Shown here: piece after piece, positions 17,239-25,931 of the stretch
Numbering within the stretch: position 1 is the first letter of the stretch
Layout: each line of letters begins with the position of its first letter
Source: Holosporales bacterium
GTDB taxonomy: Bacteria > Pseudomonadota > Alphaproteobacteria > Paracaedibacterales > CANFPP01
Direction: 5' to 3'
Assembly: GCA_947449005.1 (NCBI GenBank)
Contig: CANFPP010000016.1
Location: 1-42,687 of the forward strand
Length of the DNA: 42,687 bases
The notes under the pieces: generated by a model
What the model saw: only the letters and a program-made list of their open reading frames with translations
The model's database searches: none
What the model was told of the DNA's origin: nothing
Program-made: the position numbers and the translations under genes

Positions 17239-17477
17239 TTGTGAAATTTCCGAATCATCTGAATAAGCTCATGATTTTTATCATCAGGGACTGGCTCTTG
17301 GTTTGTTATCCAAGATAGCAAATCAAGTTCTTGTTCATTTAAAAGCTCATCGTAAGCCTTTAGCTCAGGCTCTGTCATGTGCGGCACATGCATCTCCGCA
17401 AATGGACCCAATAAAAGATCCAGTTCACGCATTCCACGATGCCAGCTTTGATAAATTAACCGATTTGTTAGGCCCAC
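17235..17477 (-). CDS. sdhE: FAD assembly factor SdhE (succinate dehydrogenase assembly)
   Basis: An 80-aa protein of the SdhE/YgfY/SDHAF2 family, which promotes covalent flavin attachment to the SdhA subunit of succinate dehydrogenase. The signature is RLIYQSWHRGMRELDLLLGPFA at residues 6-27, containing the conserved RGxxE needed for flavinylation, followed by E-x-E-L-x-x-YDELLNEQELDLLSWI. The start codon is GTG (17477). It overlaps mfd by 4 nt. Confidence 0.93.
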   Translation of the reverse strand: MGLTNRLIYQSWHRGMRELDLLLGPFAEMHVPHMTEPELKAYDELLNEQELDLLSWITNQEPVPDDKNHELIQMIRKFHK

Positions 17478-17622
17478 AGATATTCAGTAATTTTAAGAAT
17501 CATAGGTCAAGATATTGAGGCTTTATGTCCTTTTTTTCAACTGATTTTATTAAGAGTTTTCGCATAAAATAAAAAGCAAGAATCCTATTGAGCAATTGCC
17601 TGCAATCAAGATAAAATGCCTG

Positions 17623-19722
17623 ATGTTACGCACTTTACTTCAAGACATCACAGCTCTTAAAGGCGTAGGAGCCAAGCGCCGGCCTTTCTATGCAAAATTA
17701 ATGGGCAGCCAAGTTGTCGATGCCCTCTGGCATTTACCAACGCAAATTGAAAAACGCCAAGCTGTCACCTCAATGAATGAAGCAAAACCTGGCCAGCTTG
17801 CAACCATCGTAGTTGAGATTGTCAGTCATCATCCATCAGAGAGAAGCCGTAGGCCATACCGCATTGTGTGTACAGATGGCCAGAATATGATCCATCTTGT
17901 TTTTTTTAATCCTTACGTTCCGTTTCTTAAACGAATTGCAATCATTGGTGCACAGCGAACTATCAGCGGTAAAGTTGATCGCACAAAATCACATGGTCAT
18001 GAGATCTGGGAAATGGTTCACCCACATCATATTGGCATGCCTGAAGATTACAGCAAATGGGTGGGGATTGAACCTATCTACGGACTGACAGCTGGCGTCA
18101 CTCAAAAAATGGTCCAAGAGGTTATTCAAGATGCTCTTTCTTATGTCCCTGATCTTCCTGAATGGCTTGACGAAAAAATGATGGCAGAGCGCACTTGGCC
18201 CTCCTTTAACGAAGCATTGAAACAAGCTCATAGCCCTAAATCTTTGACTGATCTTCACCCAACCTCGTCGCCAAAATTACGTCTTTCTTATGATGAAATG
18301 TTGGCGCACCAGCTTTCTTTGCGCTTATCTCGCGTTGCTCAACGCAAACAGCCGGGACAATGCTTGAAAGGTACTGGAGAATTTCGCAATAAAATCTTAG
18401 AGGCACTTCCCTTCTCTCTCACGTCTTGCCAACAAAAGGCCCTTGTGGATATTAAAGCTGACATGGAACAACCGCACCAAATGCTTCGCCTTTTACAAGG
18501 AGATGTTGGCAGCGGTAAAACCCTTGTTGCGCTTTTCTCTATGATACAGGCCATTGAGTCTGGCTATCAAACGGCTCTTCTTGCGCCTACTGAAATTCTG
18601 GCGCGGCAACATTTAAAATCAATATCTGCCCAAACAGAAATCGCTGGTATTACCTGCGCAATTCTAACGGGAAGAGAGCAAGGAAAAACCCGAAAAAAGA
18701 TACTCGAGAATTTAGCCGCTGGTGAAATCCAAATTTTAATTGGCACGCACGCGATCTTTCAAGATCCGGTGGTTTTTCATCGCCTTGGACTTGTTGTCAT
18801 TGACGAACAACATCGCTTTGGCGTTGAACAGCGCCTAGCACTCAGCCAAAAAGGGGATAATCCTGATATTTTATCAATGACCGCAACACCTATTCCGCGC
18901 ACATTAATGCTGGCAAATTATGGAGAGATGGACTCTTCAATTCTCACGCAAAAACCGCCTGGTAGACAACCAATCGTCACTAAAGTTCTCTCGTTAACGC
19001 GTTTACCAGAAGTGGTCAGTGGACTTGCTCGAGCCATAGAAACAAAAAACAGAATTTACTGGGTCTGCCCTTTGGTGGAAGAATCAGAGGCCTCAGATCT
19101 TGCGGCAGCTACCGAACGCTTTGAATATTTATCAAAGCTTTTTACCAACCGAGTTGCACTTATACATGGGAAAATGAAGGGAGCAGAAAAAGACAGTGCC
19201 ATGGCACAGTTTAGTGAGGGGAGTGTGGATATTTTGGTTGCCACAACCGTTATTGAAGTCGGTGTAGATGTACCTGAAGCAACCATTATGGTGATTGAGC
19301 ATGCTGAAAGATTTGGTCTTTCTCAGCTGCATCAATTACGTGGCCGCATTGGGCGCGGCAACAAAGACTCAACATGTCTTTTAATGTACGGACAAGACTT
19401 AAGCGCTACGTCACGTAAAAGACTAGAGATCATGCGTCAAAGTGAGGATGGTTTTTTAATCGCGGAGGAAGATTTGAAACTGCGCGGTGGCGGGGAAGTT
19501 TTAGGCATTCATCAAAGCGGTCTGCCGCGCTTTCATCTGTCTGATCTTGCAGAATCAGATTTTACAGATCTCTACGGCAGCTTATTATCTATGGCCAACA
19601 AAGAAGCAAAAGCCATCTGCAAAGAGGACCCCAACCTTTTATCTGAGCGAGGTCAAAAGTTAAAAATCCTATTAGAATTATTCGGTCAGAAAAGAAACGC
19701 TGAGTATAAAAGATCAGGATAG
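17623..19722 (+). CDS. recG: ATP-dependent DNA helicase RecG
   Basis: Branch-migrating helicase that regresses stalled replication forks. N-terminal wedge/OB domain (LKGVGAKRRPFYAKL at 12-26), then helicase motifs: Walker A LLQGDVGSGKT ending at residue 300, DEQHRFG (394-400), TATPIPRTL, and QLHQLRGRIGRG (motif VI). Length of 699 aa is normal. I take the ATG at 17623; a TTG at 17596 is less likely. Divergent from sdhE-mfd. Confidence 0.96.
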   Translation: MLRTLLQDITALKGVGAKRRPFYAKLMGSQVVDALWHLPTQIEKRQAVTSMNEAKPGQLATIVVEIVSHHPSERSRRPYRIVCTDGQNMIHLVFFNPYVPFLKRIAIIGAQRTISGKVDRTKSHGHEIWEMVHPHHIGMPEDYSKWVGIEPIYGLTAGVTQKMVQEVIQDALSYVPDLPEWLDEKMMAERTWPSFNEALKQAHSPKSLTDLHPTSSPKLRLSYDEMLAHQLSLRLSRVAQRKQPGQCLKGTGEFRNKILEALPFSLTSCQQKALVDIKADMEQPHQMLRLLQGDVGSGKTLVALFSMIQAIESGYQTALLAPTEILARQHLKSISAQTEIAGITCAILTGREQGKTRKKILENLAAGEIQILIGTHAIFQDPVVFHRLGLVVIDEQHRFGVEQRLALSQKGDNPDILSMTATPIPRTLMLANYGEMDSSILTQKPPGRQPIVTKVLSLTRLPEVVSGLARAIETKNRIYWVCPLVEESEASDLAAATERFEYLSKLFTNRVALIHGKMKGAEKDSAMAQFSEGSVDILVATTVIEVGVDVPEATIMVIEHAERFGLSQLHQLRGRIGRGNKDSTCLLMYGQDLSATSRKRLEIMRQSEDGFLIAEEDLKLRGGGEVLGIHQSGLPRFHLSDLAESDFTDLYGSLLSMANKEAKAICKEDPNLLSERGQKLKILLELFGQKRNAEYKRSG

Positions 19723-19765
19723 GGAATTTAAATTTCCTGATTCGATGATTAAGGCTTTGTTTTTT

Positions 19766-19800
19766 CTGGATGGCCACGTCCTATGGACTCGCCCATCCAG
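19766..19800. repeat. Palindromic intergenic element, copy 1 (CTGGATGGCCA...)
   Basis: Hairpin with arms CTGGATGGC and GCCCATCCAG, located between convergent recG and the holin gene. Its left part (CTGGATGGCCA, a CCTAYGG core, then CTCGCC) recurs on the other strand at 33211-33258. It may act as a transcription barrier or be a mobile repeat. Confidence 0.5.
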
Positions 19801-19881
19801 TTAAATAACATCTAAAACAACTTGCGTTAACTATTGCCACAATTATTTTCTTTAGCTTACTTCGTATTGTGATCAAACCCT

Positions 19882-20421
19882 TCACCCAAAGGTCTTGCGC
19901 TCAATCATTGCAGCGACAGTTGAATCTTTATCTTTACTGCCTCTGGATGAACCAAATTCAAAGGCATAGGCATCCTTTAAACAAGCGCCAAAAATCCCTG
20001 CAACGGTTGAGATAATCCCAACTGCTTCACCTGGTAAATGTTGATTGTAATACACTAAAGAGGCCAGACACGTAACAAGACCTGAGGCAGCGGCCACCAC
20101 CATAACGTCAGCCCGATTGTTAGTTTTCCCAGCAGCTGCCAATGCAACATCTCGCTGTCTAGCACTTTGCCGATCTTGCAGATATATTCCCTCCAACTCA
20201 ACCTCTATCTTTAAAATAGCCTTTTGAAATTCAGCCAATAAATTCGGATCACTCGCTAACGATTTCAACGACTCTAAATCGTCGATCGATCCTGTAACTT
20301 GCTTTGCAATATCCACAACCTTTTGCGCAATTTCTCGTGCTTGATTTCCTCCAAGCCAACGCGAAATAATAGGTGCAAATTCCGCTAATCCTAACGCTGT
20401 TGCCATAACTGGAAACGCCAT
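19882..20421 (-). CDS. GTA-type holin (holin of 3TMs family)
   Basis: A 179-aa product with a helical N-terminal half (VVDIAKQVTGSIDDLESLKS..., LLAEFQKAILKIEVELEGIYLQDRQSARQRD) and two or three hydrophobic segments from about residue 108 (VMVVAAASGLVTCLASLVYY, then VGIISTVAGIFGACLKDAYA), ending FEFGSSRGSKDKDS. This layout matches the family described as holins of three TMs for gene-transfer release (PF11351); the assignment is from memory of the pattern. The ATG at 20421 has AAAGGAGAT five bases upstream; upstream in-frame sequence overlaps the hydrolase. It is the last gene of the capsid cluster, next to the cell-wall hydrolase, a holin-endolysin pairing. Confidence 0.7.
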   Translation of the reverse strand: MAFPVMATALGLAEFAPIISRWLGGNQAREIAQKVVDIAKQVTGSIDDLESLKSLASDPNLLAEFQKAILKIEVELEGIYLQDRQSARQRDVALAAAGKTNNRADVMVVAAASGLVTCLASLVYYNQHLPGEAVGIISTVAGIFGACLKDAYAFEFGSSRGSKDKDSTVAAMIERKTFG

Positions 20422-20432
20422 CGTAATCTCCT

Positions 20433-20852
20433 TTAAATGATATTGTAAAAAATATGGCGACCAATCTGAAAGCATGGCTTTTGTCCATTGCTCCAGCGCG
20501 GCGATAAACCAACAGCATGATAATGATTCGCGCCTCCCGTCAAATCTGGCCATTCGTCGAATGCAACTTGCTCGGCAACCTTCACACAGTGCGCAAAAAC
20601 AGCATCAGAAATAAATGGCTCTCTGAGCAAAGAAAAATTCGGATCATTTTTATTCCAACAAGAAAACTGCCAAGGCTTCATGCAGACTCCTGTGACAGAA
20701 TCTCCAAACCAAGTCCTTTGATTGAACCGATTCATAACAACGTTTGCAATCGCAATCAAAGATGCGATTCCACCATCAGCCCTGAAGTATTCACCCCGTG
20801 CTTCGCCATAAATTGTACGAGCCAAAACATCGATATCACAATCTTCAATCAT
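20433..20852 (-). CDS. Cell wall hydrolase, SleB/Hydrolase_2 family (endolysin candidate)
   Basis: A 139-aa protein of the SleB-type hydrolase family (PF07486), which cleaves peptidoglycan glycan strands. Motifs: DVLARTIYGEARGE near the N terminus (the Glu of GEARGE is the probable catalytic residue), IAIANVVMNRFN, VTGVCMKPWQFSCWNKNDPN and GGANHYHA. No signal peptide, which fits holin-dependent release. The ATG overlaps the upstream stop (ATGA). Start at 20852 with AAAGGAG upstream. Confidence 0.85.
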   Translation of the reverse strand: MIEDCDIDVLARTIYGEARGEYFRADGGIASLIAIANVVMNRFNQRTWFGDSVTGVCMKPWQFSCWNKNDPNFSLLREPFISDAVFAHCVKVAEQVAFDEWPDLTGGANHYHAVGLSPRWSNGQKPCFQIGRHIFYNII

Positions 20853-21220
20853 AAGGATTCTCCTTTCACAACAACCTTCCAAAACTCTGACTCAAACGCA
20901 TGACCACTCATATGTGCCTTCATACATGCAAAAGAATCTTTATCCAAAATCACCCAATCTCCAATTGCATAAGGTGTATTTTCTTGCCAGTCTCCGCGTG
21001 GACGAGGCAAACATTTTGGCAAAATAAACGGCCCCCATGTAGTTCCAAAAGTTCCTGTTATAACGATCTGATCACCCTCTTGAATGATGGATCGAATCCC
21101 CTCTGCCATAATTGGCTTTGTCTCAAGCTGTTGCACTCTTTGATCAAGCTCAGAAAAATTTCCATCCACCTCCTCAGCAGTTAAAGGGATTCCTTTTTCA
21201 TGACGATAAATAATTGGCAT
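20849..21220 (-). CDS. Phage tail-fibre-like protein with carbohydrate-binding-like C terminus
   Basis: A 123-aa product. The N-terminal IPLTAEEVDGNFSELDQRVQQLE resembles the start of many phage tail-fibre proteins. The C-terminal 50 residues, WQENTPYAIGDWVILDKDSFACMKAHMSG...FWKVV, have the W-x-Y-x-G-D-x-V-x-C-x-x-H-x-W spacing of short chitin/carbohydrate-binding modules (CBM5/12 type). This suggests a surface-recognition role at the particle tip (inference). It overlaps the hydrolase gene by 4 nt and follows the tail-like gene by 5 nt. Confidence 0.6.
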   Translation of the reverse strand: MPIIYRHEKGIPLTAEEVDGNFSELDQRVQQLETKPIMAEGIRSIIQEGDQIVITGTFGTTWGPFILPKCLPRPRGDWQENTPYAIGDWVILDKDSFACMKAHMSGHAFESEFWKVVVKGESL

Positions 21221-21225
21221 TCACT

Positions 21226-22059
21226 TCATCCTTTCTTAAAATAAATATCGATTGCTGAATTGTTTTGAGTGATTTGGTAGGAGCGGTAAAATTGTCCCAC
21301 TCCCTCTCCTTCTTCATCAACTCCATAGTTCAAAGAGATCTGTGCCGCTCCCGCTTCAATCAACTCTTCTAAGTTTTTGACACTCACTGAATCAACGAAA
21401 GTTGCACCGGGTCTTACTCGATTTCCCCGACTCAGATGCACGCCTGTATTTGGAGGGTTGCGCGTAATAGTAAATAAAATTTGTTCAATTTGGTGCAGGT
21501 CACAACCTTCTCGGTAATAACCACCATACCCCCAAACAGGATTTGCATTAAGGATTCCAGGCGGTGTTATCATGAGCGCATCTTCATTTTCCACTGACAT
21601 CGCAGAAAGTTTTTTAACGCCTATTTGACTAACAAAACTCATCTCAAAAATCAGATTCTCTTGTCCCAAAACAAGATCAAAACTATCTAGGTTTAAAAGA
21701 CAAAATTGCTTATCTTTCTCTTGTTCAATAAGACCAGAAAAAACTAACTGAACCGCCTGGAATTGACTGTTTACACCCAGCTCATCAGATACCTCATATA
21801 ACGACAAATATTTCAAAGCTTTGCCATCGCGCTCATAAACTACATGCGCTGTTTTATCCGTTATCAGAATAGGAAGCAGCTGAGCGCGCAAACGCACAAC
21901 TTCTGGCAACGTCGGCACAAAATTTTCCTCTGGCACATACTCACCATTAGCTAAATCAAAAACCGGTAAGTGCGTGTTCACCGTTTCCGTCGTTGGCGCA
22001 ACATATCCCTTTGGTTACGGTTTCACTTGAATCGAATTTAATCCACGATCAAAACTCAT
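21226..22059 (-). CDS. Tail-region protein with in-frame stop at codon 15
   Basis: The natural start is the ATG at 22059, overlapping the stop of the 564-aa gene (ATGA) like other couplings in this cluster. It reads MSFDRGLNSIQVKP, then TAA (22015-22017), then continues in frame as PKGYVAPTTETVNTHLPVFDLANGEYVPEENF to the end, 278 codons in all. A GTG at 21981 could restart translation of a 251-aa product but has only a weak ribosome binding site. The product has no family I recognise; a GYGGYY segment and position suggest a baseplate or fibre part. Either a recent nonsense mutation (CAA to TAA is one transition), readthrough, or a sequence error. Confidence 0.6.
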
Positions 22060-23750
22060 GATGTTTCTCCTGCTAAATTAATTTGCACGGGCACAGACCA
22101 TCCCTTCAGAATCTCCACATTAATCTGCCGTTCAGCCACTTCTCGTGTGCGCAAATCAAGCAGATCCAAAGCCAGTGTTGTCGGAGTTTCTGCTAGGCTC
22201 AAATTCTCTCTAATAGGATATTGATTTGCCGCTAAATAATCGCATTGTTTAGCGGCATCGAATCGAACCGCCACATCCTTAACGAAATCATGGATAGTTA
22301 AGTTTTGCGGATACGCAACACCTGAAATAGGGGCCTGATTTTTCTCATATTGATAAATAATTCCAGAGGGAGTTTGAAAAATGTCGGTACTTAAACAATA
22401 ATCATCCTGCGCATACGACTCCTCTTTTCTAACTTCATGATTGATTGTTGTAGCGCCAACAGCGATAGCCAATTTCACCCAACCAATAGACTTCAATCCG
22501 TCTTTACTCAATCGGTAAGAAACTACTTTCCCTTTGACTAATCCGCCAGGAATCACCACCCCTTTCAAGACAACATCATGATCTGTGGTTAACTGCAAAA
22601 TAGAATGGAAAGGCACCTCAAACTCAATTTCAACGCATCTTGAACTCCCTGCAAGATACGATTTTGCCACCTCAATTGCATGATCGATTGCCATTCGTCC
22701 GCGTTTAGTATTAAAAAAATTGGAACGATGTGAGTCCCCAATTGCCTGTAAGTGAAGATTTAGTTTCTTTTCTTTACGGTGAGTTCCCACACTTAACTGA
22801 TGATTTTGAGGCAAACAAAAACTCATAATCTCACGGCGTTTTTGCCGATATGACCACCCGAGTAACAATCGCGCTTTCAACCATGAGCGTTTTAAACGAA
22901 TCGCTTCTGGTTCTGATGTTTGAGTATTCACTCGCCATAACGGCCCCGTCACTGTTGGGTAACTATTTAAGATTCCTGTTTTAGGCGGATTAATCTCTGT
23001 AATATGGCTCTTGACAATCTGATAACCACTCCGTCCACCACTAATCTTCTGGCCTTCTTTAGGCCAACGATTTTTAAAATCAGCAGGCGTTAAAGTATTG
23101 ATCATTCCACCTGAAAAATGCCTCGCAATTTTATGAGAAACATCAATATGCCCTTCCGCCTTTTGCGTCCATTCAGCAATTACATTCACTGTAATTTCAC
23201 TTAAAGGTGTTTCACCTAAAGTTACCTTTAGACTGTCTTTCAAGATTTCATTCGATAAATCCCAAGTCTTCCTTCCCAAAAAAAGATTTGAAAGACTAAG
23301 TTCTCCCGTTATTCGATCCCAATAATACAACTCACTCCACGCATCCAGAAACTCAATTGCATCATGCTTGCCATCCAAACTGTGCACAAACAGCTCATCC
23401 CAATAAGGATGCACCCTCAAACTCTCTTGCAATTTCTCCAACTGCTCTCTTGATTGATCCGGCTCAGCTGAAAATTCCAAGAGCACACTTTCGTCATTCA
23501 TAATTTTTGGAAAAAAAACCAACTTTCCTTTAAAAATCAGCTGAATCTCTCCCTCCTCATTTTGGCACGAGATAAAGGCATAACGTTGATCAGTTGGAGG
23601 AAGCTCTTGCTTCAATACAGTTAACTGCGCCAACGCAACTTCACCTTCCTTTTGGCTAATATTAAGTTTAAAAATCTGCAGATCTTCACGTGCATGCGCA
23701 CCGGGATCAAAAACTTCATCTTTTTTGACCCAAGAAAAATAGGTATTCAT
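22056..23750 (-). CDS. Large tail/baseplate-like protein of the capsid cluster, family unrecognised
   Basis: A 564-aa soluble protein without signal peptide or membrane segment. Predicted mostly beta, with segments such as LAQLTVLKQELPPTDQRYAF near the start that resemble tail-hub proteins, where a surface-modifying beta domain is followed by repeats. No enzymatic motif is visible. It sits where a GTA would carry its hub or host-specificity genes, between the 169-aa gene and the lysis genes, so a hub/baseplate role is inferred from position. It starts at the ATG at 23750 after an 82-nt gap from the EamA transporter. Confidence 0.5.
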   Translation of the reverse strand: MNTYFSWVKKDEVFDPGAHAREDLQIFKLNISQKEGEVALAQLTVLKQELPPTDQRYAFISCQNEEGEIQLIFKGKLVFFPKIMNDESVLLEFSAEPDQSREQLEKLQESLRVHPYWDELFVHSLDGKHDAIEFLDAWSELYYWDRITGELSLSNLFLGRKTWDLSNEILKDSLKVTLGETPLSEITVNVIAEWTQKAEGHIDVSHKIARHFSGGMINTLTPADFKNRWPKEGQKISGGRSGYQIVKSHITEINPPKTGILNSYPTVTGPLWRVNTQTSEPEAIRLKRSWLKARLLLGWSYRQKRREIMSFCLPQNHQLSVGTHRKEKKLNLHLQAIGDSHRSNFFNTKRGRMAIDHAIEVAKSYLAGSSRCVEIEFEVPFHSILQLTTDHDVVLKGVVIPGGLVKGKVVSYRLSKDGLKSIGWVKLAIAVGATTINHEVRKEESYAQDDYCLSTDIFQTPSGIIYQYEKNQAPISGVAYPQNLTIHDFVKDVAVRFDAAKQCDYLAANQYPIRENLSLAETPTTLALDLLDLRTREVAERQINVEILKGWSVPVQINLAGETS

Positions 23751-23832
23751 TATTACTCCTCAAGTTTTCCTCGACATTTTTGGTGAAATTAGAGTACAGA
23801 TAGGGAAATCATTTTTAAGGTGTGTTTAATAC

Positions 23833-24768
23833 ATGAGCCCTTCACAAACCGTTGCAGGACGTATCTGTACTTCTTTGAATTCAATCGCTTGTTTACGGTG
23901 GTTTATGTCAAAAGGCTACGCACAGGGTGTGTTTTGGGCCGTAATGATTTCATTGGTCAGCGTCAGCAATGATGTTCTGATGCGATTTTTAGGGGAACGT
24001 CTGCACGTTGTAGAAATCGTTTTCTTTCGCTTCCTTTTCAGCATGATTACTGTTCTGCCTCTTATGGCTTCACGCGGTTCCGCTCTTTTCAAAACAGCAC
24101 AACCAGGAATGCATGTTTTAAGAGCAATCCTCGGTGTTGGTGCTATTGGCGCGTGTTGTTATTCTGTTAATGTCATGCCTCTGTCTGAAAACACCACGAT
24201 CATGTTTGCAGAGCCCCTCTTTTTCCTACCGCTTGCAGTTATTATGCTGCGCGAAAAAGTTGATGCCTCTCGTTGGCTTGCCACAATGATTGGGTTCGTA
24301 GGCTTAATGATCATTCTAAGGCCTGGTACGGATGCGTTCCGCCTAGTTGCAATGGTCCCTGTTACCGCTGCTATCTTGTTTGCATTTTTAAACATCATGG
24401 CAAAGAAAATGGTCAGTGATGAGCATTCTTTAACAATGCTTTTTTACTTTGGTCTTGGAACAACAGCTGTTGCTGCCGTTCCCCTTTTCTTTATCTGGGA
24501 AACTCCAACTCTGTCAGAGCTTTTGTTGCTGGTTATGTTGGGCGTTGGCGCAAACTTAATTCAGGTTTGCTTGTTCAGAGCATTTTCGGCAACAGATGCC
24601 TCTGCTCTTGCCCCATTCCGTTATGTTGAATTTATTTTCTCTGCTCTATTCGGCTTTGTGTTGTTTAGTCAAATCCCAACCATCTGGACCTTTGGCGGAG
24701 CTGCTCTGATTATCGTCAGCACGTTTTACATCACAATCGTTGAAACCCAGAAAGAAAAACGTAAGTAG
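23833..24768 (+). CDS. EamA/DMT-superfamily transporter
   Basis: A membrane protein with ten predicted helices in two EamA repeats (about residues 30-160 and 170-305): VFFRFLFSMITVLPL, AEPLFFLPLAVIMLREKVDASRW, and in the second half APFRYVEFIFSALFGFVLFSQIP. The family exports or exchanges metabolites; Rickettsiales members include S-adenosylmethionine carriers, but substrate cannot be told here. ATG at 23833 is used; the ATG at 23905 (MSKGYAQGV) is a realistic alternative because the membrane domain begins there. It is oriented against the surrounding capsid cluster, and its stop directly abuts the stop of the opposite-strand gene with no intervening base. Confidence 0.82.
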   Translation: MSPSQTVAGRICTSLNSIACLRWFMSKGYAQGVFWAVMISLVSVSNDVLMRFLGERLHVVEIVFFRFLFSMITVLPLMASRGSALFKTAQPGMHVLRAILGVGAIGACCYSVNVMPLSENTTIMFAEPLFFLPLAVIMLREKVDASRWLATMIGFVGLMIILRPGTDAFRLVAMVPVTAAILFAFLNIMAKKMVSDEHSLTMLFYFGLGTTAVAAVPLFFIWETPTLSELLLLVMLGVGANLIQVCLFRAFSATDASALAPFRYVEFIFSALFGFVLFSQIPTIWTFGGAALIIVSTFYITIVETQKEKRK

Positions 24769-25278
24769 TCAAATTTCCTCTAACTCCAACCGCCATCCAG
24801 TCTTAAGTCCCCATTCATGGGTGGTAAGGGAATATGTGATGACACGCATCATCAACCATGGTCGATATGTTATAAAACATTCTCCATCGGTTGGCGTTGC
24901 AAAAGGCATAAGATCAACAGACTGACCAACAATCTGACGAATAGCTATTGATTGCTGGTTGCTGTCGACTGCCCCGACTGATCCTTCGATAGCCTCACGC
25001 TCTAAGGTAACCGTCTCTTCCCCATTCACCTTCTGCCATAGACGTTGAATACACCCAACACGCACTAAGCTTCCCGGCATTAATCCTTGTGTTGCTAAAC
25101 TTGTTTTATCTTCACACGTAATGATTGATCGATACTTAAGCTCATGCCCCAGATGCAAAAGCACTCCGTTAATTATTCTGCGAAACGTTCCATTATTTAT
25201 CGGCATTAATTCCTGCACGCATCCCCGCGCCGATAAAGGAGGTAATCCACCCACACTTAATATTAAATCTGTTTCCAT
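24769..25278 (-). CDS. Phage-cluster protein, function unknown (169 aa)
   Basis: Soluble, no signal peptide. The N terminus LILSVGGLPPLSARGCVQELMPINNGTFRRIINGVL, with KYRSIITCEDK and SLVRVGCIQRLW following, resembles short proteins I associate with prophage-like tail modules in low-G+C Alphaproteobacteria, but I cannot name a family. It follows a 42-codon gene by 11 nt, with AAAGGGGGG upstream of the ATG. By position between head completion and hub genes it may be a tail component. Confidence 0.55.
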   Translation of the reverse strand: METDLILSVGGLPPLSARGCVQELMPINNGTFRRIINGVLLHLGHELKYRSIITCEDKTSLATQGLMPGSLVRVGCIQRLWQKVNGEETVTLEREAIEGSVGAVDSNQQSIAIRQIVGQSVDLMPFATPTDGECFITYRPWLMMRVITYSLTTHEWGLKTGWRLELEEI

Positions 25279-25289
25279 GTTACCCCCCT

Positions 25290-25418
25290 TTAATTACTTA
25301 ACCAACGCGGCAAACCCACAATCCTTCCGAGATTAATTTGACGAATTTGCTCCGTTAAAGACTCAATCAAATCCTCCTCTTCCTTTTCGTTTTCCGTGTC
25401 AATTTCTGATACGTTCAT
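25290..25418 (-). CDS. Very short protein of the capsid cluster (42 aa)
   Basis: A 42-residue acidic frame (MNVSEIDTENEKEEEDLIES..., ending GRIVGLPRWLSN) with a strong ribosome binding site AAGGAGATTAAA before the ATG at 25418. It lies 11 nt upstream of the 169-aa gene, in the same direction, and shares no frame with it. Size and position recall the tiny tail-chaperone genes of GTAs, but the sequence does not show this. Confidence 0.5.
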   Translation of the reverse strand: MNVSEIDTENEKEEEDLIESLTEQIRQINLGRIVGLPRWLSN

Positions 25419-25493
25419 TTTAATCTCCTTAAAAATATTTACTTTTAATAAAATTTATTGTAAAAATATCCGATTAAAAGGCACCCCCGTAAG

Positions 25494-25847
25494 ATGAAAA
25501 AACTCAAAAAATTAATTGGCATTTCACTTTGCCTTATAACGTCAGTATTTGCTGCTGAGGAACTGAAAGAAGATCCTGCAGAGATTGTTATAATTGGGAA
25601 AAGAAAACTGATTCATCAGATTTATACAGAAAGCCCATCTGATACAGAAGGCTCATCTGACCAAGAAGACAGAAACATTGGTACAGAACCTCCAATATTT
25701 ACAAACATCCCTCCAAAAGAATTTTATGAACCAGGCTTAATGTCTTCAGTAAAAAGAAATTGCACAGAATACAGGCCATCCATAAAAACGCCTGAGACAG
25801 AATCAGATGAAGAGGAAATTGTAGATTCAGCCCCAAAATCTTCTTAA
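25494..25847 (+). CDS. Secreted acidic protein, function unknown (block member 1)
   Basis: A 117-aa product with signal peptide MKKLKKLIGISLCLITSVFA-AEE. The signal peptide closely resembles those of the later block members (ISLCLxT...F). The mature part is short, acidic and probably disordered (SESPSDTEGSSDQEDRNIGT-like region, then TPETESDEEEIVDS). It lacks the helical core common to members 3-6. Leader AAAAGGCACCCCC precedes the ATG. Plus strand, opposite to the capsid genes. Confidence 0.65.
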   Translation: MKKLKKLIGISLCLITSVFAAEELKEDPAEIVIIGKRKLIHQIYTESPSDTEGSSDQEDRNIGTEPPIFTNIPPKEFYEPGLMSSVKRNCTEYRPSIKTPETESDEEEIVDSAPKSS

Positions 25848-25931
25848 AAAACTCTCATTACACGTATTGTAAAAATAAAAACCACACTTATATCGATGAA
25901 TATAAACAATTATTCAAAGAGTAAATCAAGA

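Noticed and set aside
20421..20553. Extension of the holin start to 20553
   Set aside because: It lies within the hydrolase gene, and a strong ribosome binding site precedes 20421.
24769..24925. Plus-strand 61-codon frame after the EamA gene
   Set aside because: Antisense to the 169-aa gene; no ribosome binding site or protein-like composition.
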